Assembly (NCBI RefSeq): GCF_030866765.1
Contig: NZ_CP133017.1
Coordinates: 2,834,001-2,898,000, forward strand
DNA: 64,000 nucleotides
From: Paenibacillus silvisoli
Lineage (GTDB): Bacteria; Bacillota; Bacilli; Paenibacillales; Paenibacillaceae
Reading direction: 5' to 3'
Shown here: piece by piece, positions 40,658 through 49,397 of the stretch
How the letters are laid out: each line of letters starts with the position of its first letter
How positions within the stretch are numbered: the first letter of the stretch is position 1
The notes under the pieces: generated by a model
What the model was told of the DNA's origin: nothing
Databases searched by the model: none
The model's input: the letters and a program-made list of their open reading frames with translations, nothing else
Program-made: the position numbers and the translations under genes

Positions 40658-41995
40658 ATGACGCGCGAGCACTTAATCAAACCGCTGCTGACCGCCCATT
40701 ACCCGACCATCGCCTATGGGAAAGGCGTTTTTCTCTACGATAACGATGGGAAGCGTTACCTCGATGCATCCTCAGGCGCGGTCACGGCTGGCATCGGCCA
40801 TGGCGTACAGGAAATCATCGATGCGATGCATGCTCAGGCGCAAAAGGTATCGTTCGTGTACCGTTCCCAATTTACGAGCGAACCGGCCGAACGGCTGGCC
40901 AAACGGCTGAGCGACCTCGCCCCCGGCCGCGATTACTGGTCCTTCTTCGTAAACAGCGGCTCGGAGGCGACGGAAACGGCGATGAAAATCGCCATTCAAT
41001 ACTGGCAGGAGCAGGGCATCCGCGGCAAAACGAAGGTGATTTCGCGCCGGATGAGCTACCATGGCATCACGCTGGGCTCGCTCTCGATGTCCGGGCATGT
41101 GGCGCGGCGGAGGCGGTTCGTACCGCTGCTGGAAGAGCTGCCGCTCGTTGCGCCTCCGTATTGCTATCGGTGTCCGTTCGGAAAGTCCACGGCTGAGGGC
41201 TGCGGATTGGCTTGCGCGGACGATCTTGAGACGGCCATCAAGCGAATCGGGGCGGAGCATGTGGCTGCCTTCATCGCGGAGCCGATCATCGGCGCGGCCG
41301 GAGGCGCGGTCGTGCCGCCGGACGGGTACTACCAGCGGATTAAAGAGATTTGCGAACGCTACGGCGTTCTGTTCATCGCCGACGAGGTGATGACCGGCAT
41401 CGCGCGAACCGGCACGATGTTCGGGATGGAGCATTGGGGCGTCGAACCGGATGTGATCGCCCTCGGCAAGGGGTTGAGCGCCGGGTATACGCCGATCGCG
41501 GCGACGCTCGCGAAGGATCATGTGATCGAGCCGATATTGGCGGGCTCCCAAATCGTCATGTCCGGCCACACGTTCAGCGCCAATCCGCAGTCCGCCGCCG
41601 TGTCGCTGGCCGTGCTGGATTACATCGAAGGGAATCAGCTCGTGAAGGCGGCTGAAGAGAAGGGGCGCTACTTGAAGCAGCTCTTAGAGCAGATCGCGAG
41701 CGGTTGCGCGATGATCGGCGATGTTCGCGGAAAGGGCTTGCTGCTAGGGCTGGAGTTCGTAGCCGACCGTGCGGCGAAGACGCCTTTTCCGGTAACGGCC
41801 GGCTTGACGCAGCGGATCGTCGAGCGCGCTTTTGCCAAAGGACTGCTGATCTATCCGGCGGCTGGCGGCGTCGATGGCGAAGGAGATGCCATTATCATTG
41901 CTCCGCCGCTCGTCATCACGAACGAAGAGATGGATTTGTTAGCTGCCGGCTTGAGCGAAACCGTTCATGAGGTGATGGAAGAGGTGATGGGATGA
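40658..41995 (+). CDS. yodT: Class III aminotransferase, YodT-like
   Basis: 445 aa PLP enzyme. LFIADEVMTGIARTGTMFG and VIALGKGLSAGYTPIAAT (Schiff-base Lys in LGKGLSAG) are the family signatures; FFVNSGSEATETAMKIAIQYW binds the phosphate. The gene order with CoA-transferase subunits and YodQ matches the yodT-yodS-yodR-yodQ genes of Bacillus subtilis. The probable step is transamination of acetyl-beta-lysine to 6-acetamido-3-oxohexanoate. Start at 40658 with GGAGG upstream, behind a perfect sigma-54 promoter. Its stop overlaps the next start (ATGA). Confidence 0.85.
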   Translation: MTREHLIKPLLTAHYPTIAYGKGVFLYDNDGKRYLDASSGAVTAGIGHGVQEIIDAMHAQAQKVSFVYRSQFTSEPAERLAKRLSDLAPGRDYWSFFVNSGSEATETAMKIAIQYWQEQGIRGKTKVISRRMSYHGITLGSLSMSGHVARRRRFVPLLEELPLVAPPYCYRCPFGKSTAEGCGLACADDLETAIKRIGAEHVAAFIAEPIIGAAGGAVVPPDGYYQRIKEICERYGVLFIADEVMTGIARTGTMFGMEHWGVEPDVIALGKGLSAGYTPIAATLAKDHVIEPILAGSQIVMSGHTFSANPQSAAVSLAVLDYIEGNQLVKAAEEKGRYLKQLLEQIASGCAMIGDVRGKGLLLGLEFVADRAAKTPFPVTAGLTQRIVERAFAKGLLIYPAAGGVDGEGDAIIIAPPLVITNEEMDLLAAGLSETVHEVMEEVMG

Positions 41996-42711
41996 CGAAG
42001 CAGAAGACGCTGGAAGAGGCGCTGACGTGGATTGAGGATGGCTGCACGCTGATGTTTGGCGGCTTTGGCGGCATCGGTACCCCGCCTGCGCTTGTGGAGG
42101 GGATACTGGAAAAAGGCGTGAAGGAGCTGACGCTCATCGGCAACGATACCGGCTTTCCGTGGATCGGCATCGGCCGGCTGGTGACGGAAGGGCGCGTGCG
42201 AAAGGTGATCACGTCGCATATCGGCTCCAATCCCAATGCCGGTAAAATGATGGAGGACGGCCGGCTGGAGGTCGTATTCTACCCGCAAGGCACGCTTGCC
42301 GAGAAGATCCGGGCCGGCGGCGTCGGACTGGGCGGCATCCTGGTCGATGTCGGACTCGGCACGATGCTGGAAGCGGGCAAAGAGAAAATCGTCGTGGACG
42401 GCAAAACGTATATGATCGAGCCGGCGCTCACGGCCGACGTGGCGATCGTTCATGCGCGGAAAGCCGATCCTTACGGGAATTTGATCTATGACAAGAGCGG
42501 GCGAAACTTCAATCCGCTCGTCGCGATGGCGGGCGAGCGGACGATCGCGGAGGCGGATGAGATCGTGCCGCTTGGCGAGCTGGACCCGGAGTGCGTCGTT
42601 ACGCCGGGCATTTTCGTGAATGCGGTCGTCGCCGGGAAAGGGGTGAACTGGCAATGGGTGTGGGAGAAACAAGCCGCGACCGGATCGCAAGGCGTGCCGC
42701 CCGCGAAATAA
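41992..42711 (+). CDS. CoA-transferase subunit A
   Basis: 239 aa family I CoA-transferase alpha subunit. GGFGGIGTPPALVEGILEKG is the N-terminal CoA-binding loop and VDVGLGTMLEAGKEKIVVDG lies further on. With the beta subunit it would move CoA from acetyl-CoA or succinyl-CoA to a 3-oxo acid, preparing it for thiolysis. It corresponds to one of the YodR/YodS pair. Start ATG overlaps the previous stop by 4 bp and the beta-subunit gene starts 58 bp before its end, so the two are tightly coupled. Confidence 0.87.
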   Translation: MTKQKTLEEALTWIEDGCTLMFGGFGGIGTPPALVEGILEKGVKELTLIGNDTGFPWIGIGRLVTEGRVRKVITSHIGSNPNAGKMMEDGRLEVVFYPQGTLAEKIRAGGVGLGGILVDVGLGTMLEAGKEKIVVDGKTYMIEPALTADVAIVHARKADPYGNLIYDKSGRNFNPLVAMAGERTIAEADEIVPLGELDPECVVTPGIFVNAVVAGKGVNWQWVWEKQAATGSQGVPPAK

Positions 42712-43316
42712 AGGACGGCATGGTCGTGAATCTCGGCATCGGCATTCCGACGCGGGTGGCGGACTTCATTCCGGAAGGCACGCATGTCGTCTTTCATGCC
42801 GAGAACGGGATTCTCGGCACGGGGCCGACTCCGTTGGCTGGGGAGGAAGACGGGTTTCTATGCAACGCCGGAGGTTACCCCGTTACGCTGGCTACCGGTG
42901 CGTCCTATTGCGACAGCGCCATCGCCTTCGCGATGATCCGCCGCGGCGCCATCGATATGACCGTGCTCGGCGCGCTTGAGGTGAGCGAGCAGGGCGATTT
43001 GGCCAATTGGATCGTCCCGGGCAAGCGGACGGCCGGCATCGGCGGCGCGATGGAGCTGGCGCAGAAGGCGAAGCGGGTCGTAGCGGTCATGAACCATGTG
43101 AACCGCGACGGCAAATCGAAGATTCGGAAGCGGTGCGAGCTGCCGCTCACGGCGCCGCGCTGCGTCGATTTTATCATTACGGAAATGGCGGTTATGGAAG
43201 TGACGCCCGAAGGTCTCGTGCTCAGGGAAATCATGTCGCCTCATACCGTGGAAGAGGTCATTCAATGCACGGAGGCCGAGCTCATCATCCCGCAGCATGT
43301 GGATATCATTACGTAA
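42654..43316 (+). CDS. CoA-transferase subunit B
   Basis: 220 aa beta subunit. The catalytic glutamate is in VVFHAENGILGTGPTP (motif ENGxxGxG), and NLGIGIPTRVADFIP precedes it; the pattern SEQGDLANWIVPGKRTAGIGGAM fits acetate/3-oxoacid CoA-transferases. Start at 42654 (MGVGETSRD) is inside the subunit A gene and has AAAGGGGTGA about eight bases upstream. Together with subunit A it is the probable CoA-activation step of the beta-lysine route. Confidence 0.88.
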   Translation: MGVGETSRDRIARRAAREIKDGMVVNLGIGIPTRVADFIPEGTHVVFHAENGILGTGPTPLAGEEDGFLCNAGGYPVTLATGASYCDSAIAFAMIRRGAIDMTVLGALEVSEQGDLANWIVPGKRTAGIGGAMELAQKAKRVVAVMNHVNRDGKSKIRKRCELPLTAPRCVDFIITEMAVMEVTPEGLVLREIMSPHTVEEVIQCTEAELIIPQHVDIIT

Positions 43317-43338
43317 TCGATGAAGGAGGCAGGGCGGC

Positions 43339-44727
43339 ATGAGCCTGAAAGCGCAAATTCACGAATGGATGGTCAGGCATCGCGAAGAAGGGATTCAGCT
43401 GCTGCAAAATCTGGTTCGCATCGCCAGTACCCAGGGCAACGAACAGGATGCGCAGCTGCTCATGGCCGGGAAGCTTTTCGAGCTGAACTTGGATGTCGAT
43501 CTATGGGAGCCGGACGGGGCGGTACTGGAAAAGCATCCGTACTTCTATTCGCCTCGCACGCGGTTCACGGGCAGCCCGAATGTGGTGGGCGTCATGAAGG
43601 GAGAGGGCGGCGGCCGGTCGATTATTTTGAACGGGCATGTGGATGTCGTGCCGGAAGGTGATCTTCTGCAGTGGCGCAGCCAGCCTTACAGCGGAGAGGT
43701 GCTGGACGGGAAGCTGTATGGGCGAGGCGCGTCGGATATGAAAGGCGGCAACGTGTCCATGCTTTTGGCGCTAGAGGCGCTTCAGGGACTGGGCGTGAGG
43801 CTGAAGGGGGATGTCATTTTCCAGAGCGTCATCGAAGAAGAAAGCGGCGGCGCGGGGACGCTCGCGATGATCGTCAAAGGCTACAAAGCCGATGCCGCGC
43901 TAATTCCCGAGCCGACGAACATGCGGATTTTTCCGAAGCAGCAGGGCTCAATGTGGTTCCGGCTCGTGGTGAAGGGGCGTTCCGCGCACGGCGGCACGAG
44001 GTATGAGGGCGTCAGCGCCATCGAGAAAAGCATGCTCGTCGTCGCGCATGTGCTGGAGCTCGAGCAGGTTCGCAACGCAGGAATCAGCGATCCGCTCTTC
44101 GAGGGCAATCCGATCCCGATTCCGATCAATATCGGAACGATCGGGGGCGGCAACTGGCCGTCGTCCGTTCCGGATACGGTCACGCTGGAAGGCCGCATCG
44201 GCGTCGCTCCGGAAGAGTCGCTGGAGCATGCGAAGGAGGATATGGTCCGCTGGTTGGAGCTGCTCGAGACGAAGGACGACTGGTTCCGCGAGTCGCCGGT
44301 CGAGCTGCAGTGGTTCGGCGCCAGATGGGTGCCCGGCAGCGTCGATCCCGCGCACGAGCTGATCCGGATCGTTTCGGAGCAGTATACGGGGGTCACGAGC
44401 CGCCCGGCTGTACTGGAAGCGTCGCCGTGGGGGACGGACGGCGGGCTGTTAACCGTGCTGGCCGATACGCCATGCATCGTGTTCGGCCCCGGCTCGACGG
44501 CGACCGCCCACCATCCGAACGAGCATATCGAGCTGGACGCGATGTTCGAGGCGGCGGAGGTCATCGCGCTGACGTTGATGGAATGGTGCGGCGTCGCTGA
44601 GCCGGTGGAGGCGGAAGGGAAGGATGCTGCTACGGCTGAGGCAGCCGAGGCTGGCTCGAATCAGGAGCAAGGAGGGCAAGATGCTGGGGAGCTCTCGCCC
44701 AGTAATGAGCATGATGCGCTCGCTTGA
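43339..44727 (+). CDS. yodQ: M20 family deacetylase, YodQ-like
   Basis: 462 aa M20 (ArgE/DapE/ACY1) metallohydrolase. Metal ligands are visible in LNGHVDVVPEGDL, GRGASDMKGGN, and QSVIEEESGGAG; a dimerisation domain (RSAHGGTRYEGVSAIEKS) follows. By position it matches YodQ. A likely job is removal of the acetyl group from an acetamido intermediate, perhaps 4-acetamidobutyrate to give GABA, which gabT could then use; that is inference. The last 45 residues are a low-complexity Glu/Ala/Gly/Gln tail not seen in the family, and the gene ends directly before the palindrome array. Confidence 0.82.
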   Translation: MSLKAQIHEWMVRHREEGIQLLQNLVRIASTQGNEQDAQLLMAGKLFELNLDVDLWEPDGAVLEKHPYFYSPRTRFTGSPNVVGVMKGEGGGRSIILNGHVDVVPEGDLLQWRSQPYSGEVLDGKLYGRGASDMKGGNVSMLLALEALQGLGVRLKGDVIFQSVIEEESGGAGTLAMIVKGYKADAALIPEPTNMRIFPKQQGSMWFRLVVKGRSAHGGTRYEGVSAIEKSMLVVAHVLELEQVRNAGISDPLFEGNPIPIPINIGTIGGGNWPSSVPDTVTLEGRIGVAPEESLEHAKEDMVRWLELLETKDDWFRESPVELQWFGARWVPGSVDPAHELIRIVSEQYTGVTSRPAVLEASPWGTDGGLLTVLADTPCIVFGPGSTATAHHPNEHIELDAMFEAAEVIALTLMEWCGVAEPVEAEGKDAATAEAAEAGSNQEQGGQDAGELSPSNEHDALA

Positions 44728-44738
44728 ATGAACGAAGA

Positions 44739-44763
44739 AGCCTGCCTTCGGGCAGGCTTTTTC
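44739..44763 (+). terminator. Rho-independent terminator
   Basis: Arms AGCCTGCC and GGCAGGCT with a TTCG tetraloop followed by TTTTT, 11 bp after the yodQ stop. Confidence 0.93.
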
Positions 44764-44780
44764 GTTCGTATAACGCGAAC

Positions 44781-45302
44781 GAGAGTCGGGAAATCCGTCG
44801 TTCAGGCGCTGGTTCGTCCAAAAATGAATATGAGAGTCGGAATAACCGACGTTCAGCCCCGAAACCAGCCCTCACAAGCCCGAATCCATGAACGAGAGCC
44901 GGAAAAACCGACTCTCAGTTGTAGAAAAGCTGGAATCCCGCACACTTGACCACCAGATAGCACGAAAACGTGCTCTCACGGGAGAAACTAGCTAATCATA
45001 GCGGATGAGAGCACGAAAACGTGCTCTCAACTTCTGAAACGCAGTGATTCCGCTCGATTGCCCACCTGAGAGCACGCAATCGTGCAATCACGGGAGAAAA
45101 TAGCTAAAGATAGTGGACGAGAGTACGAAATCGTGCTCTCAACGTTAGGAAAGTAAGAATCCCGCACGCTTAACCTGCTGATAGCACGAAATCATGCACT
45201 CGAAGGACAATCTAGCTTACATAGAAGCTGAAAGCACGCAATCGTGCACTCCGGCTACAGACTGGCAACAAAAAGAAGCTGAGTGCACAAAATCGTGCGC
45301 TA
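44781..45302. repeat. Ten phased 22-bp palindromes
   Basis: The 664-bp gap between yodQ and kamA has no gene but ten degenerate palindromes starting at 44781, 44832, 44894, 44956, 45007, 45068, 45119, 45180, 45230 and 45281. Steps are 51, 62, 62, 51, 61, 51, 61, 50 and 51 bp. The first three have arms like GAGAGTCGG and CCGACTCTC, the rest GAGAGCACG and CGTGCTCTC, so the outer GAGAG/CTCTC is constant and the inner four bases change together. All centres are multiples of about 10.2 bp apart, so they would lie on the same face of the helix. Confidence 0.85.
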
Positions 45303-45391
45303 AGCTTCTTTTTTCCGTGCATCTGCGCGCCTAGCGCGGCAGGCGGCGAGTTCCGTCGCCGCCCCGCCTCACCTGCGCACCTAGCCCCGCC

Positions 45392-46897
45392 TCACTCGCC
45401 GCCCGGCGGCTCCGCAGGCGGCGACTCCGCGCCGCCCGCTTGCGGTTGAGGCGCAGCCGCCTGCTCTTGCCGAGCCGGAGCGCCGGAGGACGTGTCTTGC
45501 TGCTGCCGAGCCCGCATAAGCTTTTGCTTCATTTCGTCGCGCTTCTCGCGCTTATCCTTGAGCGAGTGGTGCTCGACATCCTGCGCGTACAGCTTGCGGC
45601 GGCCGATGCGGCGCAAATTTTCTGGCACCAGGTTGAAATTTTCGTCCTTGATGAGCGAGTAAATGCCGGTGGTCGGAGGCTCTTTTTCGATGCCGTATAT
45701 CTCATTAAAGTATTCGTCCGCGCGGCCGGAGACGTAGTTTTTCGGCTCGGGGTAGCCGACGATAACGCCTTCATAGTTGCGGAGGATGACTTTGTCCTGA
45801 CTCTGCGAGATGAGGTAGTTCGGCTGAAGCGCGATTTTTCCGCCGCCGCCGGGGGCATCCACGACGAAGGTAGGCACCGCATACCCGCTCGTATGACCGC
45901 GAAGCGCTTCGATAATCTCAAGCCCCTTAGAAACCGGCGCGCGGAAGTGCCCGATCCCTTCGGACAAATCGCATTGATAGATATAATACGGACGCACGCG
46001 GATTTTCACCAGCTCATGCATCAGCTTCTTCATGATGTGCGCGCTGTCGTTAATGCCGGCGAGAATAACCGCCTGGTTGCCGAGCGGTACGCCCGCATCC
46101 GCCAGCATGGTGCACGCTTTCTTCGCCTCATCCGTCATTTCGAGCGGATGATTGAAGTGCGTGTTCAGCCAAATCGGATGATATTTGCGCAGCATATTGC
46201 ACAAGTTCTCCGTAATCCGCTGCGGGAAAACGACGGGCGCCCGAGTGCCGATGCGAATGATTTCAACATGGGGAATGTCCCGCAAATTTTTCAAAATATA
46301 TTCCAAAATCGTGTCGTTGATCAGCAAGCCGTCGCCGCCCGAGAGCAGCACGTCCCGAACCTCCGGCGTATTGCGGATATAGGCGATCGCATCGTCCATT
46401 TGCTTCTTCGGCACGCCCATGCCGACTTGGCCGGAGAACCGGCGGCGCGTACAGTAGCGGCAGTACATCGAGCATTGGTTCGTGACGAGGAAGAGGACAC
46501 GGTCCGGATAACGGTGCGTCAAGCCCGGCGTAGGGGAATCTTCATCCTCGTAAAGCGGATCCTCCAGATCGTACTTCGTCTTCAGCAGCTCGGCGGAAAT
46601 CGGTACCGACTGCAGCCGAATCGGGCAGCGCGGATCGTCCGGATGCATCAGCGATGCGTAGTAAGGCGTAATGTTGAGCGGAATCGTCTGGGTCGAAATT
46701 TGAACGCCCGTCTCTTCATCCGGCGTCAAATTGACGACCTGCTTCAGCTCATCCAGCGTCTTGATCGTATGCGTCAGCTGCCACAGCCAATCGTTCCACT
46801 GCTCATCCGTCACGTCCTTCCACAGCGGAACCTGCTTCCAATGCCTCTTACTGCTAAGGGGCACCTTGTCCGTACCACTATCGTTTGTCATGCTCAT
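45392..46897 (-). CDS. kamA: L-lysine 2,3-aminomutase
   Basis: 501 aa radical-SAM enzyme. Cys142, Cys146 and Cys149 in CSMYCRYCTRR bind the [4Fe-4S] cluster; VLLSGGDGLL contacts SAM; the PLP Lys is in DAPGGGGKIALQPNY. It converts L-lysine to L-beta-lysine (3,6-diaminohexanoate). The start at 46897 has GGAGG 11 bases upstream. The last 50 residues form a Gln/Pro/Ala/Gly-rich low-complexity tail (QEQAAAPQPQAGGAESPPAE) absent from typical KamA. It has its own perfect sigma-54 promoter and is the first enzyme of the pathway encoded by the neighbouring units. Confidence 0.93.
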   Translation of the reverse strand: MSMTNDSGTDKVPLSSKRHWKQVPLWKDVTDEQWNDWLWQLTHTIKTLDELKQVVNLTPDEETGVQISTQTIPLNITPYYASLMHPDDPRCPIRLQSVPISAELLKTKYDLEDPLYEDEDSPTPGLTHRYPDRVLFLVTNQCSMYCRYCTRRRFSGQVGMGVPKKQMDDAIAYIRNTPEVRDVLLSGGDGLLINDTILEYILKNLRDIPHVEIIRIGTRAPVVFPQRITENLCNMLRKYHPIWLNTHFNHPLEMTDEAKKACTMLADAGVPLGNQAVILAGINDSAHIMKKLMHELVKIRVRPYYIYQCDLSEGIGHFRAPVSKGLEIIEALRGHTSGYAVPTFVVDAPGGGGKIALQPNYLISQSQDKVILRNYEGVIVGYPEPKNYVSGRADEYFNEIYGIEKEPPTTGIYSLIKDENFNLVPENLRRIGRRKLYAQDVEHHSLKDKREKRDEMKQKLMRARQQQDTSSGAPARQEQAAAPQPQAGGAESPPAEPPGGE

Positions 46898-46940
46898 GAA
46901 ATGGCGCACCTCCACGAAATGTTCAACTTGCCTCTATACA

Positions 46941-46956
46941 TGCAAGAAGCGTGCCA
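46941..46956 (-). promoter_or_regulatory. Sigma-54 promoter of kamA
   Basis: On the minus strand TGGCAC, five bases, TTGCA is a perfect -24/-12 consensus, 43 bp upstream of the kamA start. I could not identify an activator binding site in the 140 bp beyond it. Confidence 0.88.
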
Positions 46957-47095
46957 GCCTGCGACGATGCGCCTCGCCGCCAACGCAAAAAAGGCTTCAG
47001 CCTACTCCAAGGCTGCAAGCCATTTCTCGATTCAGCAGCTCATCCATGGTAATATGAGTGAGCAAAAGAACCAGCCAGTTAGAGGAGACATTGGA

Positions 47096-47818
47096 ATGGA
47101 TCAATTTGAATATCGTCATATTTGCGGTGTGCCAAGCCTCGTATTGCATCCTTCATCACCACCGGAAGGCATCGTTGTACTGTACCATGGGTGGGGATCA
47201 ACGATGGAAAGCTATAAATTCTTTGCATCGTTGATAGCGAACTGGAATCGGACCGTAATCATACCGGAATTGCCTCGCCATGGCGAGCGCGGAAGCCTCG
47301 ATTATAAAGATGCCGTCACGCTGCAAGCTAATTTCTGGCCTATCGTTATTCAGGGCGTGGAAGAGGCGACGGAGATCGTAACGGAACTTTCCCACACTAA
47401 CGAGGCTCCAATTACAGTGATCGGTCATTCAACCGGAGGCTTTATTGCTGGGGGCACCTATGCTAGACATCATAATGTCCGCTCGGCCGTTGTGATCAAT
47501 GGATCTTGCGCTTGGGTGAAATTCGAAGAGCTGTATCGCGAGAAGCTCGGCTTCGCTCCGATGGAGGCAAAAGACATCGAGACGCTGCAAAGCTATGATC
47601 CGTTTTCCTTCCATCAACCGAGTTCTGACAGAAGGCTCTTGCTTCTGCATTGCGAGAAGGATTCATCCGTTCCTATCGATAGTCAGCGGTATTTCATGCA
47701 AGAGCGATCAACTCAAGAGGATGATCAAATCCGGCTGATTGAATTCGCAGGCGTCGATCACCAGATTACGCTCAGCATGCTGCAGAAGATAAAAGAGTTT
47801 CTTGATACAAATCACTAA
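47096..47818 (+). CDS. Alpha/beta hydrolase, prolyl-oligopeptidase-like
   Basis: 240 aa single-domain serine hydrolase. The oxyanion region is VVLYHGWGSTMESYKFF, the nucleophile elbow GHSTGGFIAGG (Ser near residue 111), the acid near LLLHCEKDSSVPID, and the final His in AGVDHQITL. Substrate unknown. The start at 47096 is chosen because GAGGAG lies eight bases upstream; an upstream ATG at 47054 is less likely, and the long frame continuing into kamA is antisense to it. It converges with the activator gene, overlapping by 4 bp. A functional link to the lysine genes is not shown. Confidence 0.85.
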   Translation: MDQFEYRHICGVPSLVLHPSSPPEGIVVLYHGWGSTMESYKFFASLIANWNRTVIIPELPRHGERGSLDYKDAVTLQANFWPIVIQGVEEATEIVTELSHTNEAPITVIGHSTGGFIAGGTYARHHNVRSAVVINGSCAWVKFEELYREKLGFAPMEAKDIETLQSYDPFSFHQPSSDRRLLLLHCEKDSSVPIDSQRYFMQERSTQEDDQIRLIEFAGVDHQITLSMLQKIKEFLDTNH

Positions 47819-49266
47819 GGCTTCCTCGAAATCCCGTACCGGTTCAGCTTATACTGCAGCGCTTGCCGCTTCATGCCGAGCTCCTGCGCCGTTTGGCTAA
47901 TATTGTAGCCGTTCCGCTGCAGCGCGTGTTCGATCTCGTCCCGTTCCAGCTGCTTGATCCGCTCCGGCAGCTTGTCGGCAGCGGGATCGCGGAGGGAAGC
48001 GTCCGCATCATCGCCGACCGCGGCGTCCTGCCGATTCATTTTGCCCCGATCCCCCAAAAGTCCGGCAGGCAAATGCCGCTCCTCAATCCATTCCTCATCG
48101 ATCTCCGCCATATTAAACGCCGATTCGATCGCATGCCCCAGCTCGCGGACGTTGCCCGGCCAGCCGTACGCGCGCAACCGGCTCAGCGCGGCAGGGGAGA
48201 TGCCCCGAATTTGCAGCCCGAACAACGGATTCAGCTTCTCGATAAAATGATGCACCAGAAGCGGGATATCCTCCGCCCGATGCTGCAGCGGCGGCAGGTC
48301 GATCTTCACGACGCTGAGCCGAAAATACAAGTCGTACCGGAGCAGGCCGTCCTGAAGCGCCTGCATCGGGTCCATATTCAGAGCCGTTATCACGCGGACG
48401 TCCGCTTGCTGCTCATACGTGCCCCCGATTCGCCTCACCATGCCGTCCTGCAGCACGCGAAGCAGCTTCGCCTGCAAAAAAATGTCGAGGCTGTTCAGCT
48501 CGTCAAGAAACAGCGTGCCGCCGCTCGCCTGCTCGAACAGGCCGGCCCGGTCGACCGCCCCCGTGAACGCGCCGCGCGCCGTCCCGAACATGATACCCTC
48601 CAGCAAATCAGCCGGGACGGCCGCGCAGTTCTGCGCGACGAACGGGCGGTTCCGGCGAGCTCCGGCATTATGGATGCTTTGCGCGAACAATTCCTTGCCG
48701 GTGCCGGTCGGTCCGCAGAGCATGACGGGGGAGACGGTCCGCGACGTCTTCTTCGCGAGCGAGAGCGCTTCCTGAAACGGTTTGCTTTTGCCGATCAGAT
48801 CGCTGAACTCGTACCGCGCCGTCCCTTTGTTTTTGTTTTCCTTCTGCTTCGCCTGATACAGCTGGTGCCGCAAATCCAAGATCTGATCATGGAGCTGGAC
48901 GATGCTCGTAATATCCTTGGCCACCTCCAGCGCTCCGATCAGCTTGCCGTTATCGTAGAGCGGGTAGGTGCTGTTGATCGTCATGATCCGTTTGCCCGTC
49001 ACGTTGAAATACGTCTGGATATGCGCAGGCACCTGCTCGCCCGTCTTCAGCACCTTCTCCAGCGTGCTCGTTTCCTGCGTCAGCGACGGATAGAGGTGCA
49101 AAATATTTTTCCCCAACACCTGCTCCCGCTCCAGACCGTCGATTTCCGCCATTTTATCGTTGTAAAATACGGTGTTGCCCGCCTGATCGATGAAATGAAC
49201 GCCGACATCGACGGTATTCAATATGTTCTCGAAATAGTCGGACACGATGCGATTTCGATTGGACAC
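47815..49266 (-). CDS. Sigma-54-dependent activator, PAS-AAA+-Fis
   Basis: 483 aa enhancer-binding protein. A PAS domain (about 10-120) senses an unknown signal; the AAA+ core has Walker A GPTGTGKE (185-192), the sigma-54 contact loop GAFTGA (232-237), and Walker B GGTLFLDEL (249-257); a Fis-type helix-turn-helix closes the protein (ISQTAQELGMKRQALQYKLN). The arrangement is like RocR and the activators of kam and gab operons in Bacillus. The GTG at 49266 has GGAGG eight bases upstream and is preferred to an ATG at 49281. As the only sigma-54 activator here, it is the natural candidate to drive all four promoters. Confidence 0.92.
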   Translation of the reverse strand: MSNRNRIVSDYFENILNTVDVGVHFIDQAGNTVFYNDKMAEIDGLEREQVLGKNILHLYPSLTQETSTLEKVLKTGEQVPAHIQTYFNVTGKRIMTINSTYPLYDNGKLIGALEVAKDITSIVQLHDQILDLRHQLYQAKQKENKNKGTARYEFSDLIGKSKPFQEALSLAKKTSRTVSPVMLCGPTGTGKELFAQSIHNAGARRNRPFVAQNCAAVPADLLEGIMFGTARGAFTGAVDRAGLFEQASGGTLFLDELNSLDIFLQAKLLRVLQDGMVRRIGGTYEQQADVRVITALNMDPMQALQDGLLRYDLYFRLSVVKIDLPPLQHRAEDIPLLVHHFIEKLNPLFGLQIRGISPAALSRLRAYGWPGNVRELGHAIESAFNMAEIDEEWIEERHLPAGLLGDRGKMNRQDAAVGDDADASLRDPAADKLPERIKQLERDEIEHALQRNGYNISQTAQELGMKRQALQYKLNRYGISRKP

Positions 49267-49397
49267 GCCGTTCGCCTCCATCCCGTGCCGCGGCAATGCT
49301 CTCTAGTGAACGCTATGCAAAAAAGTTGCCTGCCATGCAGATAAATCATCACCGGTACGACAACCTAGCATACTGTGTAGGAAGGTGGTGATGAACA

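Noticed and set aside
44781..45302. CRISPR array
   Set aside because: Regular repeats and spacers suggest it at first sight, but the repeats are degenerate perfect-symmetry palindromes, the spacing alternates by 10 bp, the spacers share sequence, and no cas gene is near.
45440..47095. Very long plus-strand frame continuing into the alpha/beta hydrolase gene
   Set aside because: It is antisense to the clear KamA protein, Arg/Asn-rich without domains, and the hydrolase has its own ribosome binding site at 47082-47087.
46957..47095. Lysine riboswitch before kamA
   Set aside because: The gap between the divergent promoters is too short and shows no T-box or L-box-like stems; sigma-54 control explains the region.
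47863..49344. 493-residue plus-strand frame
   Set aside because: Antisense to the sigma-54 activator with its complete AAA+ motifs; the product is Arg/Leu/Gln-rich and matches nothing.
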